32,134 nt of DNA from Blautia sp. An249 (GTDB lineage: Bacteria > Bacillota > Clostridia > Lachnospirales > Lachnospiraceae). The notes beneath the pieces are model-generated. The model searched no databases. It was not told the origin of the DNA and saw only the letters and a program-made list of their open reading frames with translations. Location: NCBI RefSeq assembly GCF_002159835.1, contig NZ_NFJL01000029.1:1-32134 (forward strand), written 5' to 3'. Shown here one piece after another: positions 1 through 8,331 of this stretch. Positions within the stretch are counted from its first letter, which is position 1, and every line of letters starts with the position of its first letter. The position numbers and the translations under genes were made by a program.

Positions 1-98
1 TCCAGATACTTGTCATCAATCCCCGCTTTTTCTGCAATCTTTGTGATTGGCTCCATTGTACATTCCTGTGCAATTTCGATGTCAGTTTTGAATCCCAT
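1..98 (-). CDS. fhs: Formate--tetrahydrofolate ligase, N-terminal fragment (cut by window edge)
   Basis: Only the first 32 codons are present; the gene continues past the left edge. The visible N-terminus (MGFKTDIEIAQE..., then MEPITKIAEKAGI) matches the start of formyl-THF synthetase, which uses ATP to join formate to tetrahydrofolate in the methyl branch of the Wood-Ljungdahl pathway. An AAAGGAGG ribosome site lies about 7 bases before the ATG at 98. It is the next gene after the DUF3786 gene in the leftward acetogenesis operon, 59 bases downstream, with a small hairpin in the gap. The active site is outside the window, so the call rests on N-terminal similarity plus context. Confidence 0.85.
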   Translation of the reverse strand, partial: MGFKTDIEIAQECTMEPITKIAEKAGIDDKYL

Positions 99-137
99 AG
101 AAAAAACCTCCTTTTACCATTTCGTAAAATTTTTATT

Positions 138-157
138 AAAACAGGTGTTCCTGTTTT
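138..157 (-). terminator. Small hairpin after the DUF3786 gene, possible weak terminator
   Basis: AAAACAGG and CCTGTTTT form a perfect 8-bp stem with a 4-base loop, directly after the TAA at 158-160. On the minus strand it runs into an A/T-rich tail (TTTTAATAAAAATTTT). The stem's own A/T base could act as the U-tract, so partial termination before fhs is possible. The stem is short and the tail is interrupted by A residues, so read-through into fhs is equally likely. Confidence 0.35.
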
Positions 158-823
158 TTATGAAAGAACTTTTAAAAAAGATTTAAGTGAACCGATAATT
201 ACATCCCCCATCACGGCCATATCCTCTGCCTCAAAGGACGCCGGAAAATTATCGGAAAACAGTATTTGTGAGGAAGGCGGAAATTCATCGTCTCCTTCCC
301 ATAAGATTAATTGGATATGATAATTTTTCACAATTTCAATCTCATAGGAACAGTCTCCGAATTTGATTTTCTCTCCCCCGATATGCTCCATGATTTTTGC
401 AAAATCAGCAAGCCGGTTTCCATATGTGAAGGCCAGTCTTTTAATGCATCGTCCGTCAAACTGTCTTAAATAAACTTCTCCCCAGGGCATCTCCCTGTAA
501 GTCTTATATTTTCCCGAAGATTTTGTATCATTTCCATTTAACAGGAAACGGATGACCAGGATCTTTGCATAAATCATTTCTTCCAGAGGATAAAATCCTC
601 TCTCATCTTCTATATGGTTTACCTGAAAATCCGGCCAGGTAATCTGATAGGTACTTCCAAGGAAATATAAGGTCAGTCTCCTGCTCTCTTCCTCATAAGG
701 AATCTGCAGCCTCTGAGCGATTTCTTTGGGATCCGCTTTTTGATACAGTTCCAGATAATGCTCCCAGGGCATTCTTTCCTTACTGTCCTTTTCGTAGTTT
801 AAATCTTTTAAATTAAAAGCCAT
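158..823 (-). CDS. DUF3786 domain-containing protein of the acetogenesis operon
   Basis: A 221-residue soluble protein with no signal peptide or membrane segment. It has many aromatic and acidic residues and only two Cys, and no metal-binding cluster or nucleotide loop is visible. It matches what I know of DUF3786, a family of unknown function found beside corrinoid methyltransferase and activator genes in acetogens. It starts 18 bases after acsV ends and precedes fhs, so it is almost certainly cotranscribed with them. That position suggests a role in corrinoid protein function or reactivation, but this is inference only; nothing in the sequence shows a reaction. The ribosome site is weak (GGCAGGA). 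Confidence 0.75.
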   Translation of the reverse strand: MAFNLKDLNYEKDSKERMPWEHYLELYQKADPKEIAQRLQIPYEEESRRLTLYFLGSTYQITWPDFQVNHIEDERGFYPLEEMIYAKILVIRFLLNGNDTKSSGKYKTYREMPWGEVYLRQFDGRCIKRLAFTYGNRLADFAKIMEHIGGEKIKFGDCSYEIEIVKNYHIQLILWEGDDEFPPSSQILFSDNFPASFEAEDMAVMGDVIIGSLKSFLKVLS

Positions 824-841
824 TCTTTTGTCCTGCCTGTC

Positions 842-2779
842 TTAGTTTTTCATATTTTCCATAACCGAAGGGAACATGGTTGTGTCTGTATGCGGGATAA
901 AGCAAGCCCCTACAAATTCATCCATATAAGACGGAATTGCCGACAGCTCCATATAGGTCATATTGGATGCCAGCTCATAGGTCTTTCTTTCGGCCTGTGT
1001 GGAAAGGAGCATCGCATAAGCTCCGCAAAGAGAAGAGTTTCCGATGTAGTGGAATTTCTCAATGGGAATATCCGGGAACATCCCGATATTGACCGCATTT
1101 TTCATATTGATTCCACTTCCGATTCCTCCGGCTACATATACATCATCGATCATGGATACGTCGAAATCCAGAGAACTCAGCATGGTACGGATAGCGGAGA
1201 AGATAGCTCCTTTGGCGCGGATGAAGTTATCAATATCCGTCTCTGTGATTTCCACGTCTTTTACGGATCCGGCCTCCTCTTCAAAAGCCAGAACATAACT
1301 TCCCATACCAAATTCGTCGTGTTTTATCCTCTTTCCTTCCCTTATAAACTTTCCTTTCGGATTAATGATTTCACACATAAAAAGCTCGCTGATTACATCG
1401 ATAATCCCGGAACCGCAAAGGCCGATGGGTTTGGTTCCCTCTTCTCCCACTACCGTAAATGTTGGTTCCATGGTTTCTTTATCAATGGTGCAGGCTTCTA
1501 TGGCTCCGTCAGTCGCTCTCATTCCGCAGCTGATATCGCCGCCTTCAAAAGCCGGTCCCGCTGAGCAGGCGCAGCTCATCATAAAATCAGAATTTCCGAA
1601 AACCAGCTCTCCGTTAGTTCCCAGGTCAATAAACAGGGAAAACTCCGGCCGGTTCCAGATCATACTGATTAATGTTCCGGCAGTAATGTCGCCTCCGACG
1701 TAACTGCCGATGTTCGGCGCCACAATAATATGGGCGTCTGGATTAATATCAATTCCCACATCAGATGCGAAGAGGGAATTTGTTTTAAAGAATGCGGGAA
1801 TATAGGGTTCCATTCTGAGAGGATCCGCGTTAATTCCTGCAAACAGATGATTCATGGTTGTATTGGATGCAACACTCATACGGTAAATCTGACTTCTGGG
1901 AATTCCTGCATTTCTGCACATCTCCCGAACCATAGGATTGATTGTCTCCTTTATAATCGCATCCTGTAATTTTCTTTTGCCTCCTGGCTTCTGAGATTCA
2001 ATAATACGGTTGATCACATCTGCTCCATACCGAATCTGTCCGTTTCCGGCAGAACCTTTAGCCAGTATTTCTCCATTTTCCATGTTGATAATTACGGCTG
2101 ATACGGTTGTGGTTCCGATATCTACCGCTAATCCTGCAACTACAACTTCCTCCTGACTTCCGAATACATCGTAAACAAACATATCGTTGGGAGTTGTACG
2201 CAGTACACATTTTATATCAAAATGATTTTCCCTTAATACATCCGGGAGTTTCTTTAAAACGGCATAAGGAATTCTTACCCGCTTAATGTTCAGAAAACGT
2301 CTCAGCGCTCTGGTCAGACGCTCGTTATCCGGCATCGTATCGTCCAGAGTCGGCTCATCCATCTTTACTTCTACTATATCTAAACTATTAGTCAGTGGAA
2401 TTCCTGCAAATTCCACATCCGCTTTCGCTCTTTCAAAAATGGCTATTTCCTCTTTTGAGCTTAAATCCGCAACTTTCATTCTGCTTTTATAAGCAGACGC
2501 AATATCTGGCACAATTACGGTTACATCGTCGCAGACGGTGCTTACACACGCCAGTCTCCATCCTTGTTCGTACTCTTCATCTGATATATGAAGCGTCTTT
2601 TTCGAATCCAGCCCTCCGCTTTTTAACTGCACCCGACATTTCCCACAGGAAGCATTTCCGGAACATGGAGCATCAATCGCTACATTTGCCTCTCTGGCTA
2701 TTTCCAGAAGATTGTCTCCCTGGTTTGCATAAGTCTCAACTGAATTTCCATCCTCGAATGCAAACGTCACCTTAAACAT
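842..2779 (-). CDS. acsV: Corrinoid activation protein (RACo-type, ASKHA + [2Fe-2S])
   Basis: About 645 residues. An N-terminal plant-type [2Fe-2S] ferredoxin domain carries C39, C45, C48 and C78 (counting from the ATG at 2779). A middle region follows, then a large C-terminal ATP-binding ASKHA domain, with the phosphate-loop motif AVDIGTTTVSA near residue 220 and GLCGSGIIDVISE later. In acetogens this protein uses ATP to drive electron transfer that returns inactive Co(II) corrinoid iron-sulfur protein to Co(I). It sits between acsE and the DUF3786 gene, downstream of its substrate genes acsC/acsD. A GTG at 2791 would add four residues. I prefer the ATG at 2779 because AAAGGTGG lies 8 bases before it. 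That ribosome site can fold into a hairpin with the bases just before the ATG (2780-2795). Confidence 0.9.
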   Translation of the reverse strand: MFKVTFAFEDGNSVETYANQGDNLLEIAREANVAIDAPCSGNASCGKCRVQLKSGGLDSKKTLHISDEEYEQGWRLACVSTVCDDVTVIVPDIASAYKSRMKVADLSSKEEIAIFERAKADVEFAGIPLTNSLDIVEVKMDEPTLDDTMPDNERLTRALRRFLNIKRVRIPYAVLKKLPDVLRENHFDIKCVLRTTPNDMFVYDVFGSQEEVVVAGLAVDIGTTTVSAVIINMENGEILAKGSAGNGQIRYGADVINRIIESQKPGGKRKLQDAIIKETINPMVREMCRNAGIPRSQIYRMSVASNTTMNHLFAGINADPLRMEPYIPAFFKTNSLFASDVGIDINPDAHIIVAPNIGSYVGGDITAGTLISMIWNRPEFSLFIDLGTNGELVFGNSDFMMSCACSAGPAFEGGDISCGMRATDGAIEACTIDKETMEPTFTVVGEEGTKPIGLCGSGIIDVISELFMCEIINPKGKFIREGKRIKHDEFGMGSYVLAFEEEAGSVKDVEITETDIDNFIRAKGAIFSAIRTMLSSLDFDVSMIDDVYVAGGIGSGINMKNAVNIGMFPDIPIEKFHYIGNSSLCGAYAMLLSTQAERKTYELASNMTYMELSAIPSYMDEFVGACFIPHTDTTMFPSVMENMKN

Positions 2780-2815
2780 AAAGGTATCCACCTTTCTCCA
2801 TAGCCTTTTTCATTT

Positions 2816-2848
2816 TAGGGGACTAAAAGGCAGTGCCCCAGTCCCCTA
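2816..2848 (-). other. Intercistronic hairpin between acsE and acsV
   Basis: A perfect 9-bp G/C-rich stem (TAGGGGACT with AGTCCCCTA) and a 15-base loop, in the 105-base gap between acsE and the acsV ATG. On the minus strand it is followed by AAATGAAAAAGG, with no U-run, so it is not a standard terminator. It could stabilise the upstream mRNA end after processing or dampen acsV expression relative to acsCDE. Confidence 0.5.
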
Positions 2849-2884
2849 TCATCATGTTTATCCTATATGTTGTTCCTGTACTTT

Positions 2885-3670
2885 TTAGATTTCAAGATAA
2901 GAATCTGCATATAATGTATTGTCTTTGAATACATCACAGGATTTGATTGTTTCCATCAGTCTTAAATCACATGGATTTACGATTGCGGAAGTCAGACCCT
3001 GCATCATACACATAGCTACTAAAGCGGAATCCATAATCGGACGGATATGTTTTGGCATACCGTTGGAGTTATTGGATAATCCGCCTGTAGAATTCAGGCC
3101 CATATCAGAGAACATTTTAATAGCTTCCAGAACCTGCATCTGCTTGTCCTGCATACCTTTAACTACCAGGAATAACGGGTCAAACCATAAGTCCTGAGGA
3201 TCCATTCCCAGACCCATACCTCTTTCCAGCATGTTCTGGCAATACATCATACGCTCGTCGTTGTCTGAAGGAATTCCTTCTGCGGAGCACAGAGCAATAA
3301 CGATTGCATCATTTGCTGCTGCGAGGTCAATATTTTCGATTCTGCCGCCTGCATCTGCGGAGTTTACGATTGGTTTTCCTTTTGCTCTGTTGTATACAGA
3401 AATACCAGCTTCGATAGCTTTCTTATTTGCTGTATCCAGTGCAAGAGGAACGTTGTCGAAGTTTTCCTGAAGCAGTTTAACTGCCCATTTCATTAAATCT
3501 TCTCCATCGTTTTCAGCAGGTCCGATATTTACATCAAGATATGTAGCGCCAGCATCCAGCTGTTCCTTTGCTCTTTTTAAAATCGGCTCTGGATTTCTTG
3601 TTGCCATTGCTTCACGAATAACTGGTGAAATACAGTGAATTCTTTCCCCAATTGTCACAAATTTTGCCAT
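2885..3670 (-). CDS. acsE: 5-methyltetrahydrofolate:corrinoid/iron-sulfur protein methyltransferase
   Basis: A 261-residue soluble protein, the usual length for MeTr. It is a pterin-binding TIM barrel of the dihydropteroate-synthase-like fold. Visible signatures are GATYLDVNIGPAENDGEDL near 41-59, LALDTANKKA near 76-85 and PIVNSADAGG near 100-109. It moves the methyl group of methyl-THF to the Co(I) corrinoid of the AcsCD protein. An AGGAGAACGTAAGT ribosome site fixes the ATG at 3670. It is third in the acsD-acsC-acsE-acsV run, 39 bases after acsC. The call is secure from both sequence and context. Confidence 0.95.
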   Translation of the reverse strand: MAKFVTIGERIHCISPVIREAMATRNPEPILKRAKEQLDAGATYLDVNIGPAENDGEDLMKWAVKLLQENFDNVPLALDTANKKAIEAGISVYNRAKGKPIVNSADAGGRIENIDLAAANDAIVIALCSAEGIPSDNDERMMYCQNMLERGMGLGMDPQDLWFDPLFLVVKGMQDKQMQVLEAIKMFSDMGLNSTGGLSNNSNGMPKHIRPIMDSALVAMCMMQGLTSAIVNPCDLRLMETIKSCDVFKDNTLYADSYLEI

Positions 3671-3709
3671 ACTTACGTTCTCCTTTACATTACATGTTAT
3701 ATTTGCCTG

Positions 3710-5053
3710 TTATGCCTGCATATCTTTTAAGAATTTTACAAGCTGTACAGCTTCTCTAGGTCCTACGATAATTTCCCATCCGGGAAGCTTCGCTTCAATG
3801 TCACCCTTTAAGACAGCTACTTTACCAGGAATAACCAGTTTTCTGCATTTAACCTTTGGCTCAACTTCTTCCTGAATGAATTTTGCTACTGTTGAGGAAG
3901 ACAGTTTGCCGGCAGCCCATGCGGTTAATACGGATAATCCGCCTGCATCGCTGATTAACAGGTTACATGGAACACCGGAACGCTCCAGCTCGCCAGATAC
4001 AACGAAATAGGTAAGAGCAAAGTCTACGGTTGTCAGGCAGAGAGAATTCTCGTCTGCGCCGTTCAGTGGATAGATACCCGGCTCTACTTTCATTGGTTTC
4101 TGAGGATCGGTAAATACATTCTGACGCAGTCCGTAAATCGGAAGTGCTTCTGCATAAGTCATCTGATCCATTACAACGATGGAACCATATTTCATGGTAA
4201 ATACAGATGCCAGAGCAGCCTGCATATATTTATCTCCTGCTGCAACCTTTGTCAGGTTTACAATAGAAGGATAACCGAAAGTTCTGTCCTGATCTTTTAC
4301 AGATGCACGACGAACCTGAACCGCATTTCCAAATGCTTCTTTTACGCTTGCTCCTGTTACGTCCAGAACTAAGTTCTTGTTTCCGGATTTCTCCAGTGCT
4401 GCAACTGTATCATATAATTCATTTAAGTCTTTTCCTGATACACCTAATACTACGCCTGCATCCGTTGCGACTTTACTCATTGCTTCATAGTTAGAAGCAT
4501 TTGCACCGTTGAGGATCGGTTTGTTGGCTGCGCAGACAGCCAGAGCTTCTGCTGCCACATCCGCATCTTCACAATCCAGAACCAGAATTCTTCCTGTTTC
4601 GTTTGCTTTCTTAACAATATCCAGGAAATTATCTTTGTGTTCTCCACAATAAGCTACGTTGATCATTTCTACGAACATTCTCTCGCCGATACGTTCGTAA
4701 TCTACTTTTTTAATTTCTTCAATCTTTGCATCTACTGCTGCCGCATCCATACAGCAATCCAGTTTTACTGCATATCTTGTCTTACTCACAAAAGTTTTTT
4801 CATGTCTGAAAAGAACGGTCTCACCGCCCAGGCTGTACTCTGCATCGCCTGTGCCGACTTTGATTGTCTTCATTGGCGGAGCAGTTGCCTCAGATAATGC
4901 GTCCAGCGCTTCCTGTGACATATGCGGACATGCGGAAATATCCATAGCGCCCTGTGCAACTTTCATAGAGAAAGCCATACATGTGGGGCATCCGCACTCC
5001 TTACAGTTTTTCTTTGGTGTCATTTTAAAGATCTGAATACCATTCAGTGCCAT
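3710..5053 (-). CDS. acsC: Corrinoid iron-sulfur protein, large (gamma) subunit
   Basis: 447 residues. The N-terminal domain binds one [4Fe-4S] cluster through C17, C20, C25 and C42, the CX2CX4CX16C spacing known for this subunit. A TIM-barrel domain and a C-terminal cobamide-binding region follow (ends GWEIIVGPREAVQLVKFLKDMQA). It carries the methyl group on cobalt between AcsE and acetyl-CoA synthase. The start is supported by GGAGGAAGAT before the ATG. It lies 26 bases after its partner acsD and 39 before acsE. All four cluster cysteines are present, so the protein looks functional. Confidence 0.95.
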   Translation of the reverse strand: MALNGIQIFKMTPKKNCKECGCPTCMAFSMKVAQGAMDISACPHMSQEALDALSEATAPPMKTIKVGTGDAEYSLGGETVLFRHEKTFVSKTRYAVKLDCCMDAAAVDAKIEEIKKVDYERIGERMFVEMINVAYCGEHKDNFLDIVKKANETGRILVLDCEDADVAAEALAVCAANKPILNGANASNYEAMSKVATDAGVVLGVSGKDLNELYDTVAALEKSGNKNLVLDVTGASVKEAFGNAVQVRRASVKDQDRTFGYPSIVNLTKVAAGDKYMQAALASVFTMKYGSIVVMDQMTYAEALPIYGLRQNVFTDPQKPMKVEPGIYPLNGADENSLCLTTVDFALTYFVVSGELERSGVPCNLLISDAGGLSVLTAWAAGKLSSSTVAKFIQEEVEPKVKCRKLVIPGKVAVLKGDIEAKLPGWEIIVGPREAVQLVKFLKDMQA

Positions 5054-5079
5054 ATCTTCTTCCTCCTATTATTCTTCAA

Positions 5080-6021
5080 TTACACAAGTTCTTTAATCAT
5101 CTTAGAAATGGTTGCCACAGACTGAGGATGTCTTAAAATAACTGCGTCAGAACCTGCTGCCAGGTCTGCTGCTGCTGTCATGATTTCCATATCGATTCCT
5201 CTTTCGTCCTGAGGTCCCCATTCCGGCATATCAGCTTCAGAAGCCATAGCCTCTTTCACGCTCCATGTCTCGGATGCAACTGGTGTAATAATAGGCATCT
5301 GGAGCATAGCATCATTCTGAGATAATGCTGCACCTTTAATACGGTCCATAGTGGATGCCACGTATTCATAACCGTATCCTGCACATGCGGTACCAACATT
5401 CATAACGATCTTCTTCGCGTCAACACCTAACTGTGTTGTCACAACGTTTAACTGTTTTGCAAGGTTGATGTCAACCGCTGATTCAGCGCCTACGATCTGG
5501 TTGTATGCCAGTCCGGCTGCTGCGCCGATTGCTTTGTAGTTTTCTTCTTTTTCAGCAAGGATCAGAACATTTTTACCCTGCAGAGCTTCTGCTACCTTCG
5601 GAAGCAGTTCTGCGTCTTTTTCTACGTTCTTGCATCCTTCCACAACTAACGGACAGTCAACTGCAGCTGCAACTTCGTTTACAATCGCAATTAATTCGTC
5701 CACAGATTTATCTGCTCCGTTTGGATCTCCGCCTTCCAGATACAGAGCTACAAAATCTGCGCCTTCCATTTCGGATGCCTTCTTTGCGATTTCGCCCATT
5801 GTGGCCGCGCCATCATAATAAGCTTTGATTCCTGCTGACATACCTTCTAAGCCCATATCAGTAATCTCAACACCTACCTTAGGTGCATTTTCTGCTGGAG
5901 CGTCAAAAGTATAGAATGGGAAAGTAGATCCTCCACCCAGTGTAACAGCTTTCTCTCCGCTTCCGATGGTAACTGTGTTAATCTGTGCATTAAACTTTTG
6001 TGGTTTCTGATTAAACGGCAT
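5080..6021 (-). CDS. acsD: Corrinoid iron-sulfur protein, small (delta) subunit
   Basis: 313 residues, matching the TIM-barrel small subunit that pairs with AcsC and helps hold the cobamide. Recognisable stretches are VTLGGGSTFPFYTFDAP near 26-42, NVGTACAGYGYEY in the middle and PIITPVASETWSVKEA toward the C-terminus. A strong AAGGAGG site precedes the ATG at 6021. It is the first gene after the tandem acsB pair, and a well-formed promoter overlaps the end of the preceding acsB gene, so acsD-C-E-V may be made partly independently of the upstream CO dehydrogenase and ACS genes. Confidence 0.95.
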   Translation of the reverse strand: MPFNQKPQKFNAQINTVTIGSGEKAVTLGGGSTFPFYTFDAPAENAPKVGVEITDMGLEGMSAGIKAYYDGAATMGEIAKKASEMEGADFVALYLEGGDPNGADKSVDELIAIVNEVAAAVDCPLVVEGCKNVEKDAELLPKVAEALQGKNVLILAEKEENYKAIGAAAGLAYNQIVGAESAVDINLAKQLNVVTTQLGVDAKKIVMNVGTACAGYGYEYVASTMDRIKGAALSQNDAMLQMPIITPVASETWSVKEAMASEADMPEWGPQDERGIDMEIMTAAADLAAGSDAVILRHPQSVATISKMIKELV

Positions 6022-6093
6022 TTCTCGTTAGCCTCCTTAATGAATTTTATTTGACGCACAACTATGCAGTTATACGCGCAGTATCTTCTATTT

Positions 6094-6123
6094 ATTATAC
6101 TACATCATTGGTTCCATTGACAA
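6094..6123 (-). promoter_or_regulatory. Predicted internal promoter upstream of acsD
   Basis: On the minus strand TTGTCA (6118-6123) and TATAAT (6094-6099) are separated by 18 bases. The -10 is a perfect consensus and the -35 has one mismatch. The -35 and spacer lie in the last codons of the downstream acsB copy. A start near 6087 would give acsD a leader of about 66 bases. This is sequence prediction only; the hexamers also have to encode the ACS C-terminus and stop region. Confidence 0.55.
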
Positions 6124-8226
6124 GGCAGGATGTTGATGTTCTGTCAAAAATGCAACCAATGTTTCCGGATCGGTGGCAATTGTTTCATCTCCGATCATGT
6201 CGGTAAAATTCTCAATGCCATACAGCTCTCTGGCTGTTTTATTCAACCGTTCCGCCACCGTCTCTTTTAATTCTTTCGGCATCCACACGATACGTTCAAT
6301 ACCGCCTTCTGCCTTCATAAATTTCTTAGAACCGATGAAATGTTTTCCATGGCCCATAAAACCTGGGGTCTGCACACCGCCGCCGGTCATGGACGCCATT
6401 TCCGGGAAGGTCATTCCCAGAGGAGTCATCCCTGCATATTCCCGGTTGGCGATCACCACTCCGTTGCTGAACGGTTCGATACCGCAGATACATTCGAAGC
6501 ATCCGCAGGAGGTCATGGGATCCTGCATGATGGAATACAGGGTTACATGCTCCAGGGCACCCTGAGAGAATTTCTTCACCGCTTCATCCACGTCTTCATA
6601 GGCGCCCAGATTTTCATCAATCGGTTTCTCTTTGGTTACTATCTGGCAGGGGCCTGCCGGATCCAGTTCGTTGGTGGCTTTCGCATCCAGCCAGGATACG
6701 GCGCCGCACAGTCCCAGACGCTCCGGTGTGACGATACATACATGGGACGGGGAGAATGCCTGGCAGAGGATACAGCTGTAGTAAACGTCTACGGATTCAT
6801 CGGTTAACGTCTCCAGTCTTGCATCTCTTCTATCAAACGCAGGAACGGCCACCTCATGACGGATTCTGGTACATTCTGCCGGATCAGTATAAATCTTCAC
6901 CTGGCATTTATCTACCACCGCTTCAAATTCATTTTTCACCTGGGCATAAAGGACTTCTCCAATATGTTTTGCCCGAAATCCTGCTTCGTAAGCGTCCTTG
7001 CTGATACGGATACGGAACATATCTCTCTGTCCTGTATGGTAAACGCCTTCAATACAGTTGATGTAGTTATGGAACTTACGTTCAATAACCGGTTCGAAAT
7101 CAGGCTGCATTTTCTTTCCGGCTACCTCTACCACATAGGCCAGACTGTGTTTGCTTCCCAGTTCAAACGTATCCACATCCGGTCCGATCACTTCAATTTT
7201 ATGATCTTCTACCTCGTCCATTTCCTTTGTCTGCACCAGCTCGGCGCAGTCCACACGGGAACCATCGAATTCCACCTGCATATCGCCCCTGCGGATGATT
7301 TCTCCCTCAAAAGCGGATGCAAAAGCAACGGGAATATCGATGTTCGTAATTTTGATTTTAATATTTCTGGCTTCCAGAGATACTTTGTTAAAGTCTGCCA
7401 CATTTGGGCAGGCAATTAAAGCGCCGGGAACTTCCACGATATTTTCATTTTCATTGGAAATTACCGGGAAGCCCAGTTTTATGGCTCCTGCACCTGCTGC
7501 CAGAATCACGTCGTCCACCGGTTTAAAGGCATTGACAAAAGCCGGTACACGTTCCGCCGTATAGCTCAGCAGGCTTCCTGCGTCGCCCGGTGTTATGTTT
7601 CCGAAAATAAGTGCAGCTCTCAGAGCCACAGAAACAACATGAATAACGGATGTTACATCTTTTCCAAGGGGAACGATTCTGAGATTATATCCCATCTTCA
7701 GACCCAATTCGGTCGCCTGTTCAATGATTCCTCCCACTAAGGTAACAAGGATTCCCTGTGCCTGATAACTCTTAATCAAATCGACACCTTCCTGTGCCGT
7801 AGGCGCTGAACCTAAAATTACAGCCACTCCGGGAATATCACCGGTTACAAGGGGAACGCCCAGTTCACGAATGACAGAGTCTGCCAAATGACCATAGCAG
7901 GGCTCTTCATAAGGTACCGCACCGTCCAGATACTTTAATGCTTCAATAAATTCTGCACACAAGGCTGTGGCAACTCCGGACATCAGAGCATCCTCCAGCT
8001 CATGTTCTCTGGTCATCAGACTTTTTACTACGGTTAAAGCCTCTCTTAACTCTCCCAGGGTCTTTACTTTCACACCGGTTACGGAATAATAGCAGGGAAG
8101 GCAGTATGCTGTATGCGGGAATCCCACAGCCTTGTCTTCTCCATGCTGAGAAATTGCATTTTCTACCGCCTCTGCAGTCAGTCCGTATACCGCATCGCTG
8201 CCGCTGAAAATTCTGTTAATCAACAT
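6100..8226 (-). CDS. acsB: Acetyl-CoA synthase (CODH/ACS alpha-type subunit), downstream copy
   Basis: 708 residues, the usual clostridial ACS length, about 20 shorter at the N-terminus than the 729-residue Moorella protein. It condenses a methyl group from AcsCD with CO and CoA. All A-cluster ligands are present with the spacing of the Moorella enzyme: C485, C488, C497, C507 for the [4Fe-4S] and C574, C576 around the di-nickel site. The C-terminal half is nearly identical to the neighbouring copy, while residues 1 to about 280, the region that contacts CO dehydrogenase, are only about half identical. The start ATG at 8226 has a GGAG 11 bases upstream, weaker than the other operon genes. It follows the other acsB copy by 105 bases and precedes acsD. 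The enzyme looks intact; its division of labour with the other copy is unknown. Confidence 0.93.
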   Translation of the reverse strand: MLINRIFSGSDAVYGLTAEAVENAISQHGEDKAVGFPHTAYCLPCYYSVTGVKVKTLGELREALTVVKSLMTREHELEDALMSGVATALCAEFIEALKYLDGAVPYEEPCYGHLADSVIRELGVPLVTGDIPGVAVILGSAPTAQEGVDLIKSYQAQGILVTLVGGIIEQATELGLKMGYNLRIVPLGKDVTSVIHVVSVALRAALIFGNITPGDAGSLLSYTAERVPAFVNAFKPVDDVILAAGAGAIKLGFPVISNENENIVEVPGALIACPNVADFNKVSLEARNIKIKITNIDIPVAFASAFEGEIIRRGDMQVEFDGSRVDCAELVQTKEMDEVEDHKIEVIGPDVDTFELGSKHSLAYVVEVAGKKMQPDFEPVIERKFHNYINCIEGVYHTGQRDMFRIRISKDAYEAGFRAKHIGEVLYAQVKNEFEAVVDKCQVKIYTDPAECTRIRHEVAVPAFDRRDARLETLTDESVDVYYSCILCQAFSPSHVCIVTPERLGLCGAVSWLDAKATNELDPAGPCQIVTKEKPIDENLGAYEDVDEAVKKFSQGALEHVTLYSIMQDPMTSCGCFECICGIEPFSNGVVIANREYAGMTPLGMTFPEMASMTGGGVQTPGFMGHGKHFIGSKKFMKAEGGIERIVWMPKELKETVAERLNKTARELYGIENFTDMIGDETIATDPETLVAFLTEHQHPALSMEPMM

Positions 8227-8284
8227 TTTCCATTCATCTCCAATTCTTTTACTTTCTGAGAGCCGATTTCTGCTTTTACACTAT

Positions 8285-8320
8285 GGGCTGCTGCAGAACA
8301 TGTCTATCCTGCGGCAGCCC
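8285..8320 (-). other. Hairpin between the two acsB genes
   Basis: GGGCTGC pairs with GCAGCCC, and a second helix (GCAG with CTGC) continues inward, giving a strong imperfect stem. It starts 11 bases after the stop of the upstream acsB copy. On the minus strand the 3' side is ATAGTGTAAAAGC with no U-run. On the plus strand it is followed by TTTTT, so only the opposite direction looks like a terminator. In the operon direction it may act as an mRNA-stability or processing element. Confidence 0.5.
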
Positions 8321-8331
8321 TTTTTCACTAA

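Noticed and set aside
890..2775. Long plus-strand open frames opposite acsV (up to 224 codons)
   Set aside because: They mirror the codon pattern of acsV, have no ribosome sites and resemble no family; the minus-strand gene explains the region. The same holds for antisense frames over the acsB, cooS and other genes.
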